Source of the DNA: Azolla caroliniana
Taxonomy: Eukaryota; Polypodiophyta
DNA length: 64,000 bases
Reading direction: 5' to 3'
Assembly (NCBI GenBank): GCA_043228905.1
Contig: JBHGNT010000010.1
Location: 17,236,001 to 17,300,000 of the forward strand
The notes beneath the pieces were generated by a model, which saw only the letters and a list, made by a program, of their open reading frames with translations, had not been told where the DNA came from and did no database searches. This document shows, one piece after another, positions 24,701-34,591 of the stretch (its first letter is position 1; each line of letters begins with the position of its first letter). A program made the position numbers and the translations under genes.

Positions 24701-25620
24701 ATGTGCACCGGTCTCGCCTCTTCCGTAGTTCCTAGATTTACCTCCTCTAGTTGGGATGCTTTAACCCGTTGCGATACGGCCATTTCTCTTTCCAGTGCCT
24801 CCTGTGCTTGCCGTAGCTCTTGGATCACTTCTTTATTTGGTTCCTCGTCGGCTCCGTCCGGTGGTAGTATGTATGGTGATACGGCTTCAGCTACGTCGAT
24901 TTCGAACAGAGGTACGATCTTCGGATTATCCTGCAAGTATTCCTCTTCGTCTGCTAATCCGTCCAGCATATTGACGCATTCGGCATATAGGGGTGCCAAT
25001 TCCTTCCCGGTACCCGTCCGTGGTTGTGTCGGTACCCGTACTTTTGCTTTTCCCCGCCGAAAGGTGATTATATTCTTCCTCCAGTTTTGTTTAATGTGCG
25101 TCGTTTTCAACCACGGGCGCCCCAACAATAGTGGGTAAGCTCCTTGTGCCTGTAGTTGTAGCACTATTGTCGAGATGCAAAATGTGTGGCCGCCAATTGT
25201 TACTTCCAAATCTCGTATCAAGCCGGTCGGTCGCACTAAGCCTGTATCCGCCATCCCAGCCAGAACGGGCATGGTTCCCACTCTTGGATTCCCAAGGTTT
25301 TGCACATTCGGACGCTAATCACATTGATGCCGGATCCTCCATCTATTACTGTTCTGGGGGTAACTCCTTTCCCTTCACGATGGCTGTGATTGCCGAATTG
25401 TTTGTGTCTACTACCGCCGGTCCCTCCTCCGGATTTGAGAAGAATGTTGGAGCCGGTGGTGTTTCTCCTATCGTCATGCCTATCTTGAGTCCTTCTGTTT
25501 ATCTGGGCACTAGCTACAGGAGCCGTCCTAATGGCAGCATGATTTGGCATTCCTGCAATGCCTGCCATGTCGCATTTTCGGGCAGACTACCGCCGGCGAG
25601 CTCTTCGGTATTTTCCTTTT
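21743..25620 (-). pseudogene. pol of the gypsy element: protease, RT, RNase H, integrase
   Basis: On the minus strand the protease site VIDGGSGINVIS lies near 25370. RT runs from about 24570 (YRMNPNYAAKVKEEIDKLL, then VSVDYRTLNAA) and has the catalytic box FLDDFAVYS, not YVDD. RNase H shows FHVFVDASDIAIGSALMQ and the tether region. The integrase has an HHCC finger (HYGVARGHYAED, then CDLCQRMGQP near 22875) and a core with VIVATDNCTKWVEAKAL and ELISDQGGHFL (about 22740-22590). The C-terminal part runs to 21743 and includes GKPVLVFLTRMGKMSRKL. Stops occur at about 24232 (D*EKTTF) and 22648. Shifts occur near 25.3 kb and 22.6-22.76 kb. Confidence 0.92.
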
Positions 25621-27640
25621 GCTGCGCAAGCTCTGCCATGTTTCGCGCATTCGCCTTTTCTACCCATTCCGTTGCCTGCTTGCAGATGGCCTCTTGCGCC
25701 TCCCATTCCGTCGCCTTACCCTTCGATCTTGTGGTTACCTATTGCAGGTCTGCGACTTCAGCGACTACCATGTTCACCGCCGGTCGTTTATCATAGCTCA
25801 TTTCCGGGCATTGATTACTATAATGTCCTTCTTGTTGGCAATAGTAGCAATATGCTTTCCGGGTAGTGTTGGATTCGGCGTTGTTTCCTGCTCCCGGTGG
25901 AGGACCTGTGGTAACGGCGGGGCTTTGATCCGGTTGGTTGCTTCAGGCGCCCTTCTCCAGTTCCCGTTGGTAACCCCTTTTCTTGAAATGGCGTTTCTTT
26001 TTGTTCCGATACTCTTGACGGGGCTGGTCATCATGTCTCCCGTAGGCTTCCCGTCATTGGTTGTAACCGGGGGATTGGTCTCGATTGTATCTTTCATACC
26101 GTCCATTATAATCCCGGTACTGATCATATCTATCATACCGGTCATAGTTGTCCCTGTACCGGACATCTTGTGCCGGTCGGTATCGCTCTTCTCGCCTCCT
26201 ATGTTCTTCTTCCTCCTCCTTGGTACTCCGTGGTTCGATTTGCCGAACCAGTGGTTCTTGGCAATTCAACAAATTGTACTCGCACTGCTCCATTGTGTGG
26301 TTCCTGGAATGGCACAGTAGACATTGCGACCGCATGGTACATTCTAGTGCTGAGTGTCCGACATTTAGGCATGTTGTGCATTGAATGGCATGTCGAAACC
26401 AGAGATCATCATCGGTTGGTAACGCTCATTGGAGTGCTCCCATTGTTAGCTAAGAGCTTGTTTTCTCCATTTCTCTAACCCGGTCGATGACCTGGTCGAC
26501 GGTACTTGTGCGAAAGTCGATAACCGTGCATACCGTACGTACAGGTTCCCGGAGCGTGGCTAAGAATATAGCCCGTGTTTCTTCCTCCGGAGGTGTTCAG
26601 GTAACCTGACTATGCATCCGTTGAAACCAGATGACAAACTGCGGAATGCTCTCCCCAGGGTCCTACCAGATGGTATAAAATAGGCCCACCATTTTCTCTC
26701 TGGTCCACCTCCTTCTGAAAGAAGTGCAAGAATTTAGCTTTCAGGTCCGCAAAGGTGGTGATGGTGTTGGGGTCCTGCGTCCGGTGCCATATGGCGGCCA
26801 GTCCTTCCAATGTCATGCCGAATTTGGCTATCTTAGATCGTTCCTCTTCGGCTGCGGTTAACCGTTGTGACACATGGTTCGCCTCCCATGTTTGTTGAAA
26901 AGTGTGAACATGAGCCTCCACGTCCGGGTCATCCCTATACTTGGGGTACTGGAACGACATGTCGTCGTCCGATGTTGGTGCGTGGGTTGGCGGTGTCAGT
27001 GGTCTTTCCTGCTCTTCCGTCGGCGTCGGAGATCGTTGCCTGTCGGTGTCAGTGGTCCTCTGTCGGAGTCGGAGGTCTTTGCCGGTCCTCTGTCGATGTC
27101 GGAGGTCTGTGTTCCTCCTCCTTCGGTGTTGCCGGCTTCTCCTCCTCGACTTCTGGTGTCAGAGGTCTTTCTTTGTACTCTTCCAACTCCGGAGGTTGCT
27201 CCACATCTAGTGCCGGAGGTTCTCGGTCTGACAATTCTGGTTCCGGTGTTGGTAATGTATCTGACTCCTCGTCCTCCGGTCCTCCTGGGTTGTCGTTACT
27301 GCTGCAATAGTTCGTGTGCGTGTTGTAACCCCCTTCCGAATCCGATTCCAGCACCGAAAATGCTTCGGATTCGCCGTCTCCTCCGGCCAAGGCCTGGAGA
27401 AGGGATTCCGCTTCCCGGAGACTGCTTAAGTTGCTTCCTTCGTCCAGGTAGGTGTTTTGTTGCAAACAGAGCGACTCCTCCGCCACTTTCCAGATAACTT
27501 TGGAAAATGATCGATCCGATCAGATTTCTTCCGCCGCTTGCTGGAAAGCCTCTCGCTGCCTTCGCCATTCAGCAAGTCTTCGTGCTCTCTCCGTAGTCGG
27601 GTTGTCCGTTAGCCTAGTCATCAATTCCCGCCGCTGTTCA
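25621..27640 (-). pseudogene. gag of the gypsy element
   Basis: The N-terminal part (about 27560-27049) is acidic and proline-rich, with short repeats such as RPPTSTEDRQRPPTPTED. A retrotransposon gag domain follows at about 26960-26610 (YPKYRDDPDVEAHVHTFQQT, then FADLKAKFLHFFQKEVDQ). Two CCHC zinc knuckles are visible: CLLCHSRNHTMEQC near 26320 and CYYCQQEGHYSNQC near 25840. Gag forms the particle that packages element RNA. A frame change near 26.6 kb and a stop near 27.52 kb break it. Confidence 0.85.
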
Positions 27641-27653
27641 CTGCGATTGTGCA

Positions 27654-27669
27654 GGAATCGTGGTCGCCA
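27654..27669 (-). promoter_or_regulatory. Probable primer-binding site of the gypsy element
   Basis: Reading minus from the end of the 5' LTR there are seven bases and then TGGCGACCACGATTCC. It starts with TGG as primer-binding sites do. The tRNA was not assigned; the sequence would fit a tRNA ending in CGTGGTCGCCA. Confidence 0.6.
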
Positions 27670-27676
27670 AAAACTG

Positions 27677-28136
27677 TGTTAATCCTTAGGGCCGGACAAC
27701 AGCCTAACACAGGGTGTCCACTTAAGACACTTCACCAAAGGGTGTTACGGCGAGATAACTTACGACACAACGCTTAATTGGACCTTAATCGGTTACTTAG
27801 CAATACGTCATTAACACACGTAAGATATACAATAAGCACAGAACGGTGAACAATACTCAATGATTAAACAAAAGTTTTATATTACTCTCTGTTAATGACT
27901 ACATTGTAACCGGGCCTATATATAGGTCACCGGTGCGAAGTACAAAACGGTGCCAACTGGCACCTATTCAGGATCGGTCCGGATCCGGATCGGCATACCG
28001 ATTCCGGTCCGTCCGTCCACATCTTCTCATATATTAATATATTAAGACTAGTAATTACAAGAAATTCCCAAATAACAATTCCCCTTTTCACACTCTGGTC
28101 TGGACATCTTCTAGCCCTCTTGCCGGTCGGGTAACA
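27677..28136 (-). repeat. 5' LTR of the gypsy element
   Basis: It is 460 bp and matches the copy at 18052-18511 with about 15 mismatches by eye, several of them C/T or G/A. TATA-like TATATATA lies near 27923. The TSD ACCTC follows at 28137-28141. Confidence 0.92.
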
Positions 28137-29365
28137 ACCTCCCCCATCAAAACCCTATCAACTAACTTAGCTATCAATCTCCACATTTTCATGGTTCCCT
28201 TGAGGGGAGGGAATGGGACCTCCTAGGCTCCTCCTAAACCCATTGTGCGTCTCCAATCATCTAAAGAGTGAAGCCCTGTTTGCGCCAAGTTTCCCCATGC
28301 TAGGCCCTTAAGCTGGTCTAACATCATGTCATCACTTGTTCGCACATGAGGGTTCCAAAATAATGGTTGTCTAGACCACTCGATTAGTGTCTCCGGCGTG
28401 TGCTTGACCAAATGATGTCGTACGTGACACCATGCCCGCAAGATGGAGTTTGTGACCTTGTCCTCCGGAAGACAAGCCATCTTGGGAGAGACTCCGCTCG
28501 TGCAACACCAATTCAAGGAGTCGGGCCAAGGCCTACCATACTTGGGAGTCCCTGCTTGCAACCTATTGCGAAGTAGAACCTTCCAACACCCCTTACCTGG
28601 CAGGAGGCAACGAACCACCATTTTGGCTAGCAATGCTCGGCTCTACATTAAGGGGTCTATGAGGCCAAGCCCCCCTTTGGCCCGCGGTTGTGTTAACCAA
28701 TGCCATGACACTCTGGCGGCAACCATCGGGTTGTTCTTACCTGACCATATAAACCCCTTGACGGTAGCCTTAATCGTGTGCAAGCCTGAAGGGTCCATAA
28801 TCCAGCTCGAGACTGAGTGCCACATGGTGGCGAGCATCACTTGGTTCGCAATAAGAACCCTACCAGCGAAGGATAGTTTAGATCTGCTCCATTGGTTCAA
28901 CTTCTTGCTTAGTTTGGGTTGCACATGGGACAGTTGCGCTCCCTTGGGGATTGCCCTCCCCATCGTAAATTTGAGGTACTTGAATGTCGTCCCATCAGGG
29001 ACCCATGCAAAATCAGCATGGGGATGCCACCTTGGCTTCTCTTGTTCGCTGAACCAGAGGCCTTGGGTTTTATCCCAATTGATCTTGGCACCAACAGCCT
29101 GACAAAAGTCTTCAACAAGATGTTCAGCTCGTTGCAAATTTGCATCATCGCCTTGCAAGAAAAGGACCGTATCGTCGGCATATTAAGATAACAGAAGATC
29201 CTCAATCACATTGGGGATGGGCAATCCCCTTAGTCCGCTACTTGGTGCTTGTAAGTAGGCTGAGAAAGCCTCGGTTACAAATAGATAGAGATATGGGGCT
29301 AGGGGACAACCTTGCCTCACTGAGCGATGTAGTTGGAAGGCGGGGCCCCTAGCAAAATTGATTAA
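28137..29365 (-). mobile_element. LINE B, 5' half: reverse transcriptase
   Basis: On the minus strand from about 29365 the RT reads FARGPAFQLHRSVRQGCPLAPYLYLFVTEA. A stop at 29183-29185 directly precedes the catalytic YADDTVLFLQGDD. The thumb and connection follow (GAKINWDKTQGLWFS, then FKYLKFTMGRAIPKG, LSFAGRVLIANQVMLATMWH, GGLGLIDPLM). After a stop at 28643 the frame continues to about 28223, where a third stop lies. Past that stop it stays open up to the gypsy TSD and resumes at 18051. The 5' border near 29365 joins copia A gag, so the insertion is 5'-truncated and lacks the endonuclease. Three in-frame stops make it inactive. Confidence 0.9.
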
Positions 29366-29520
29366 ATTGCTCCTTTTTATGACATTTGACATTTTTCTTT
29401 CTAGATTTGCTTCTACTCCTATAATTTCCATTATCATTTCCTCTTTGTCTTCTACCATGTTATTGGGGCTTGTGTTAACCAACCTATGCATCTCCAGTTT
29501 TATGTTTTGCATCTAGTTTG
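29366..29520 (-). pseudogene. Copia A relic, part 3: gag before the zinc knuckle
   Basis: On the minus strand the frame DAKHKTGDA, then RRQRGNDNGNYRSRSKSRKKNV and KCH can be read; this is typical of copia gag just before its CCHC knuckle. The match stops where LINE B starts. The knuckle's last Cys and what follows (CYTLMNKGKEN) appear on the other side of the LINE at 16710. I infer that the LINE entered the knuckle of copia A. The 29520 edge joins an unrelated plus-strand copia. Confidence 0.6.
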
Positions 29521-29582
29521 AATTTTGAGCTTGAACTTGATGTAAACACCACTTTATGTGAAGGATGATATCTACATGGAAG

Positions 29583-29696
29583 AACTAAAGGGTTTTAATG
29601 AGAAAGGAAAAGAATAGTTAGTCTATAAGCTAAAAATGAAACTAAAGGGTTTTAATGAGAAATGAAAAGAATAGTTAGTCTATAAGCTGAAAATGA
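29583..29696 (+). repeat. Tandem 57-bp duplication in copia B RT
   Basis: Units 29583-29639 and 29640-29696 are nearly identical and encode LKGFNEKGKE, a stop, then LVYKLKM twice. The period is 19 codons, so the frame is kept. Confidence 0.85.
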
Positions 29697-30502
29697 GTCT
29701 TTATGGCTTGCAACAAGCACCAAGACTATGGTATAAAAAGTTTGATTCATTCATTGGGAGTCAAAATTATGTTATGAATTAATGGAGAACATTGTGTTCA
29801 TGTACTTTTCTGAAGGTAAATTTATCATTCTTTTGTGTTATGTGACATGTCGATGATACATTACTGGTTTGACAAGATATAGGCATGATCCACAATTTGA
29901 GAGTAGATCAATTTAAGTCTTTTGACATAAAAGATATAGGGAATGCTAAACATATTTTAGGTATGGGAATTTCTCACAATAAGGAATGTGGAAAGTTGTT
30001 GCCTTTACAAGAAAAGTACATCGGATGAGTACTAAGGTTTAACATGCATTCTACAAAATTGACAAGTACTCTTCTTGCCTTTATATTTTGTTGAAAAGTT
30101 CATCGAAGTATAGAGGAAGAAAAAGAAGAGATGTCTTCAATTCCTTACTATTTGGTGGTTGGTTCCCTACTTTATGCATGGTTTGTATGCTGCCAAATAT
30201 TCCCCATGCCACGAATGTTGTAAGTAAATTTCAAATATTAGAAAGTCTCATTGGGATGTTGTGAAATGGATTTTTAGACATTTAGAAGACACATCTAGAT
30301 TAAGTTTATGTTTTGGAGGTTCTAAACCAATTCTTGAAGGTTTTGCAAATGAGAGACATGGCATCGAATCTTTGGGAGACAATCTACATACGACGACATT
30401 CCTATTCACTTATGTAGGGGTGGCCATATCATGGCAATCCAAATTGCAAAAGTGTGTCCCTTTCTTTACTATTGAAGCAAACTATATTGCAATCATAGAT
30501 TG

Positions 30503-31204
30503 ACATATTCACATTCGTGGGGCCTGCCCCACAAATCCATACGAATAGGAATACGAATGCATGTAAATGTATTGGTCTTTTTTATAAAAAAACAAAAAAT
30601 AAAAAAATGTTTTTTCCCCTATGAGCGAGTGAACGAACAGTGAGCAGCGAGTGAGGAAGCCTCACCCTACTCCCTCCCCGTGCATGTTGCCCTCGCTTCC
30701 CTTTGCATATTGTTCTCGGCCAGCAAATTAGGGTTTCGGCCGAAAACCCTAATCTCTGTCATAGTCCTAATTTCGACAATATTTCTTTTTTTTGAACCCA
30801 CGTCCGTGACTCCCTCTCATGCTCTATTCTAATCCTACATCATGTTCTCAACTCCAAACTCAGGCTTTCACTAAAACCCTAAGTTTAGCTAAGTTTAGTA
30901 GAAGCCCTAATTAATTAACTAATATTTTTCAATTAATTAATTAATTTTTTAATGAATTAAGATATGTATACAATATTAGTAAATTAATTAATGTATTAGT
31001 GAGTCAATTAATGTTTAAGTGAATTAATTAATTATGATATTAGTGAATCTATGGTTGCAATTAGTGAATTAATGCCACGAATATTGTGCATGGGTCAATC
31101 TATGATTGATATTAGTGAATTAATGCCACGAATATTGTGCATGGGTCAATCTATGATTGATATTAGTGAATTAATGCCACGAATATTGTGCATGGGTTAA
31201 TCTA
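30503..31204. other. AT-rich insert within copia B RNase H
   Basis: This segment separates the two halves of the RNase H frame. It holds an imperfect 27-nt palindrome with telobox-like arms at 30727-30753, further AAACCCTAA-like words, long TTAATTAA-rich stretches (30905-31040) and a 51-bp tandem array at its right end. There is no coding potential. The element type and TSD were not resolved. Confidence 0.6.
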
Positions 31205-31215
31205 TGATTGCAATA
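31048..31215 (+). repeat. 51-bp tandem repeat, three units and a partial fourth
   Basis: Units start at 31048, 31099 and 31150, with a partial unit at 31201. Each contains GAATTAATGCCACGAATATT. The first unit has small differences; the others are nearly identical. The partial unit runs directly into copia B RNase H coding. Confidence 0.9.
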
Positions 31216-31360
31216 ATTGAAGTGGGCAAAGAGATGCTTTGGATGAAAATGTTGGTTTCGAAATTGGGTTTGAATCAAGTAACTTATGTTATCATTTGTG
31301 CGAGTGATTTGAGCAAGAACGCTATATGTATACCATTCTTGCATGAAGCACATTGATATG

Positions 31361-34300
31361 ATGTAATAAGCTATGCTTCACAATTGAATATAAACTAATA
31401 CAAGTAAAGAGATTTCAGAAATAAGGACAATGTTGCCAACCTGCTAATGAAGTTAGTGTCTTAGAAAAGCTTGAGCTATGTACCAAGCTTGTTGGACTAG
31501 ATGCAAATTAAGTTGCTCAACAGTAGCCAAAGGAGGAAATTCTTAATGTTTCTAGACACATGTTTTATGTGTATGAATGGGCCATGGACACCCAAATGTT
31601 ACTTTTTAAATATTTGTGAATAGGGCCACAAATAAATGTACACTCTATGTAAGTCTCTCACCTTACCTTGTCTATTGCCTACATAAATGCCATGAGCGCA
31701 GTTTTATTGTTAATACAATACTAATTGTCTTCACTACTCTCTATGCGCATCCATTCTCCTCTCATGATCACCCTTACACATTTATTTGTGATTCTACCTT
31801 TCCTTCATATAGATCAAAATCCCCACAATTGGGTATCAATGATATGAGGGAACGGTTGCAACTTGCCACAACAATACTATTTTCCGCAAAACTGAGAATA
31901 GGTATATGCAATGACCTTTGCTAGAAATGTGCATGAAGTCCATAACTTTTATAGCAAAAACTTGGGTTACAACTTACCACTAAGGTATCCCTAACACAAC
32001 AATTGTTAACGCAATGTTCATAATTTCATGTGACCTCACTGTAATTCAAATATCACATTTGTTTGGCCACAACAAAAAAAACATTTATACTATTGAACAA
32101 TTGGTATCCACTCATAAAATCCATTGATAATATGTGCACTCAATACATATGAAGAACAAACTTGTTCTCCTATTATTAAATACAAAGTTTCACATTATTC
32201 TTTCTCGAATAAGGTTCATGATACTTTAAATAATCAATATATTTGTGAACTAAAGATTATGTTGGAACCAAATTTATTGACTTTGCTACAAATCAGAACA
32301 AAAACTCAAATGTCACGTTTGTTCCACCACTACAAAAACCAATATACTCTAGAACAATTGGTAAAAATCTATGAACAACCTATATGAGGAACAAAACTTT
32401 CCTGTGTAGCTAAATAGATTCGCCTATTTGGGGGAGAGAATAAAGTGGAGATATGCTCCACCAAGGTGGCTTTTTCCACCCCCCATTATAGAAGGATCAC
32501 AAATTTCGATGTGTAAATGGAGTTTCTAAGGTAGTTGCGTGAGGGCTTTTGCTATTCGACATGTTCATTGATGTGCGTATGATGGTTGTGTTTTCATGTA
32601 TGCGTTCTCTGTAGCCTTCGGGCATTTTTCCATTAATGCTAAGGTAAATCTTTCCAAAAAAAGGTAGTTGGGAATTGTTATTTCTCAACAGTTATCAATC
32701 TTATTTGTAAGGGCAAGATTATAATGGAAATTGTACCTCATTAAATGTTGGGAACAAACTCAAACTTTCTTTGTTTCATGACTACAAGAAACATTATATT
32801 GTTGAACAATTTATATCCACTCATAAATGCCATCAAGAATACAAGCATCTAAATCATCTCTTTGCTACTAAACAACAAGTTTCTCATTATTCTTTCAAGA
32901 ATCAATTGTATAAGGAAAATCTTGTATATTTTAGATGTATTACTTCAAGAGCAGTTTCGTTGGCTCATGATGATAAAGAAAGACCACGATTATGTTCTAC
33001 AATGTACAAAGTGTTGGGTCTATGAAGCATAACAACTAGAAATAACAGGCATTCCTAATCCTTTGGATATTCTTAAGGGAAAGTATTTTCATGCCTTCTA
33101 CCTATTGAAAGCCAAACCATGGAAATGACCATCACTTGATGTGGGTAGTTTTCAAAACCTTTCTTCTAAATTTTGTTTAGTCAATTAGGGATGTGAAATT
33201 TTTGTTGTGTTGATCATATAATTAGTGTTTGTCATTTCATTGATATTTACTTATAATCACAAAGTTATGCCAAATACCCAAACATTGATTGTAATCATTC
33301 TTGAATTTCATATTTTCTATTTGTGGTACTACATAACGCACCTAATTGCAAGAGGAATATTCCTCACGGAAAAACACATGGGTGTATTGCATGCTAACAC
33401 ATTTTCAGCCAAATATCTTATTCATTAATAATAGCAAATGTACACATTGTACCCCTAGAGCTTGTTAGTGACACCAATGAAGCATTTGATGGAGTACATG
33501 TATGGGTAGGGGTTTGGGGTTTCCTTAATGTCATGCTATATTATCAATCCACTTATAAAAACATCATGTCAATTTCATTGTGCCATTAAAAATAAACACT
33601 CAACAAAACAAAAGCCCAACATTTAGCTTAAATTGTAAGGCAGATTCAACCTTAAGAACCATGTATGAGCAAATGCGGGATAATAAAGAGTACAAAAATG
33701 GTGAGTGGGAACTCTTGAACAATATAAAATCAGATTGCTACAAAAAGTTAACACAAAGTGAAAGACGAATTTATTAAGAGTAAGTAGATGCAAAAGACAT
33801 TTATGATTTACATTGAGCACTTCATCAAAGCATCCAACTAACAGAAAAAAGGAGGAGATAGTTAAGTAGCAAATTCTGTACCAATCATCACTGATTGAAT
33901 TAGCTAAAAGATAGACAAAGGTACAAGATTTTCAATGCAAAATTTGATGACCAGAAACCAAGACATGCCCAAAGGGCATTTAGCAACAAGCCTTTAATAT
34001 ATATAATACTCATAAGGTGGGTGATAAGAAGATTTTCTCAGAATTGAAAGAATATTACATCTGTCTTGGAAAGTTATATGAAGGTGCTCTCTGGAATTTC
34101 TAAAGAAGGAAGCTTAGGAGCTTGCATGCCTTTTAACATCAATGTCACAACGATACATGCCCTATTTAGGTGGATCCTCAACAATATTTACAGTATTAAA
34201 CATTCTAAAAACAAATCACACTAAGCTATATATTAAATGGGCTTTCAGAGTGACTTTGTGTCCATCATGACAGAACACAACACATTGAAATTATAGCTGT

Positions 34301-34591
34301 AAAGACAGTTGGAGATTTTCTAGTTGAGAGAAAACAAGATAAAAATAGGACATTTTTCTAAAGCAAAACTAGATTTACACCAATAATCAACCCTTCATAT
34401 TATTCAAAATGTGCTCTCTAATGATAGCTTTTACATTTAGTATGTTGAACATAATACCAAGAGTTGTTTATATATGCAATGCAAAAACTCTTTCCAAAGT
34501 CAGCAAAGACACTCCGGCATATGCACCTTCGTAACTTTTAAATTTGGTTCTACATGAAACAAATAATTAGCCTGACATTTTGAGCCCCAGC
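31361..34591. other. Noncoding region with a threefold degenerate repeat
   Basis: No gene was recognised. Related stretches occur at about 32041-32230, 32292-32400 and 32745-32935. Each includes a CAC/CATTACAAG-like block, a GAACAATTGGTA-like block and, in the outer two, TCACATTATTCTTTC-like sequence. Translated, they share a motif like FHHYKNQYTLEQLV. The source is unknown. The segment 32400-32690 might be another LINE 3' end, but this is too weak to call. Confidence 0.5.

Larger units (their letters stand above)
18052..28136 (-). mobile_element. Ty3/gypsy retrotransposon with extra 3' ORF
   Basis: This is a full-length element of 10,085 bp on the minus strand. LTRs of 460 bp at 18052-18511 and 27677-28136 begin TG and end CA. 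A perfect 5-bp TSD ACCTC is at 18047-18051 and 28137-28141. The interior reads gag, protease, RT, RNase H, integrase, which is the Ty3/gypsy order, followed by a long additional ORF between integrase and the 3' LTR. That layout recalls the plant Tat/Ogre/Retand type elements; clade assignment is inference. By eye the LTRs differ at about 15 of 460 positions, so the insertion is moderately old. Several stops and shifts make it inactive. It landed in the ORF2 of LINE B. Confidence 0.95.
29521..31360 (+). pseudogene. Copia B relic: RT and RNase H, interrupted
   Basis: On the plus strand a decayed copia RT begins near 29524 (LELDVNTTL, then DIYMEELKGFNEKGKE, SLYGLQQAPRLWYKKFDSF). It goes on with HVDDTLLV, where the first residue of YVDD is changed, and DIKDIGNAKHILGMGISHNK. 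RNase H follows (SVKWIFRHLEDTSRLSLCF-like near 30260, AISWQSKLQKCVPFFTIEANY to about 30500). It resumes at about 31205 with EVGKEMLWMKMLVSKLGLNQ. The gap is an insertion of about 700 bp. No LTR is visible at either end. Confidence 0.8.

Noticed and set aside
21750-27500. Long plus-strand open frames opposite the gypsy element
   Set aside because: They lie antisense to well-supported gag and pol domains and show no motifs of their own.
32400-32690. Another LINE 3' end
   Set aside because: There is an A-run and a weakly LINE-like terminal peptide, but no AACTAATGG motif, finger or clear frame.
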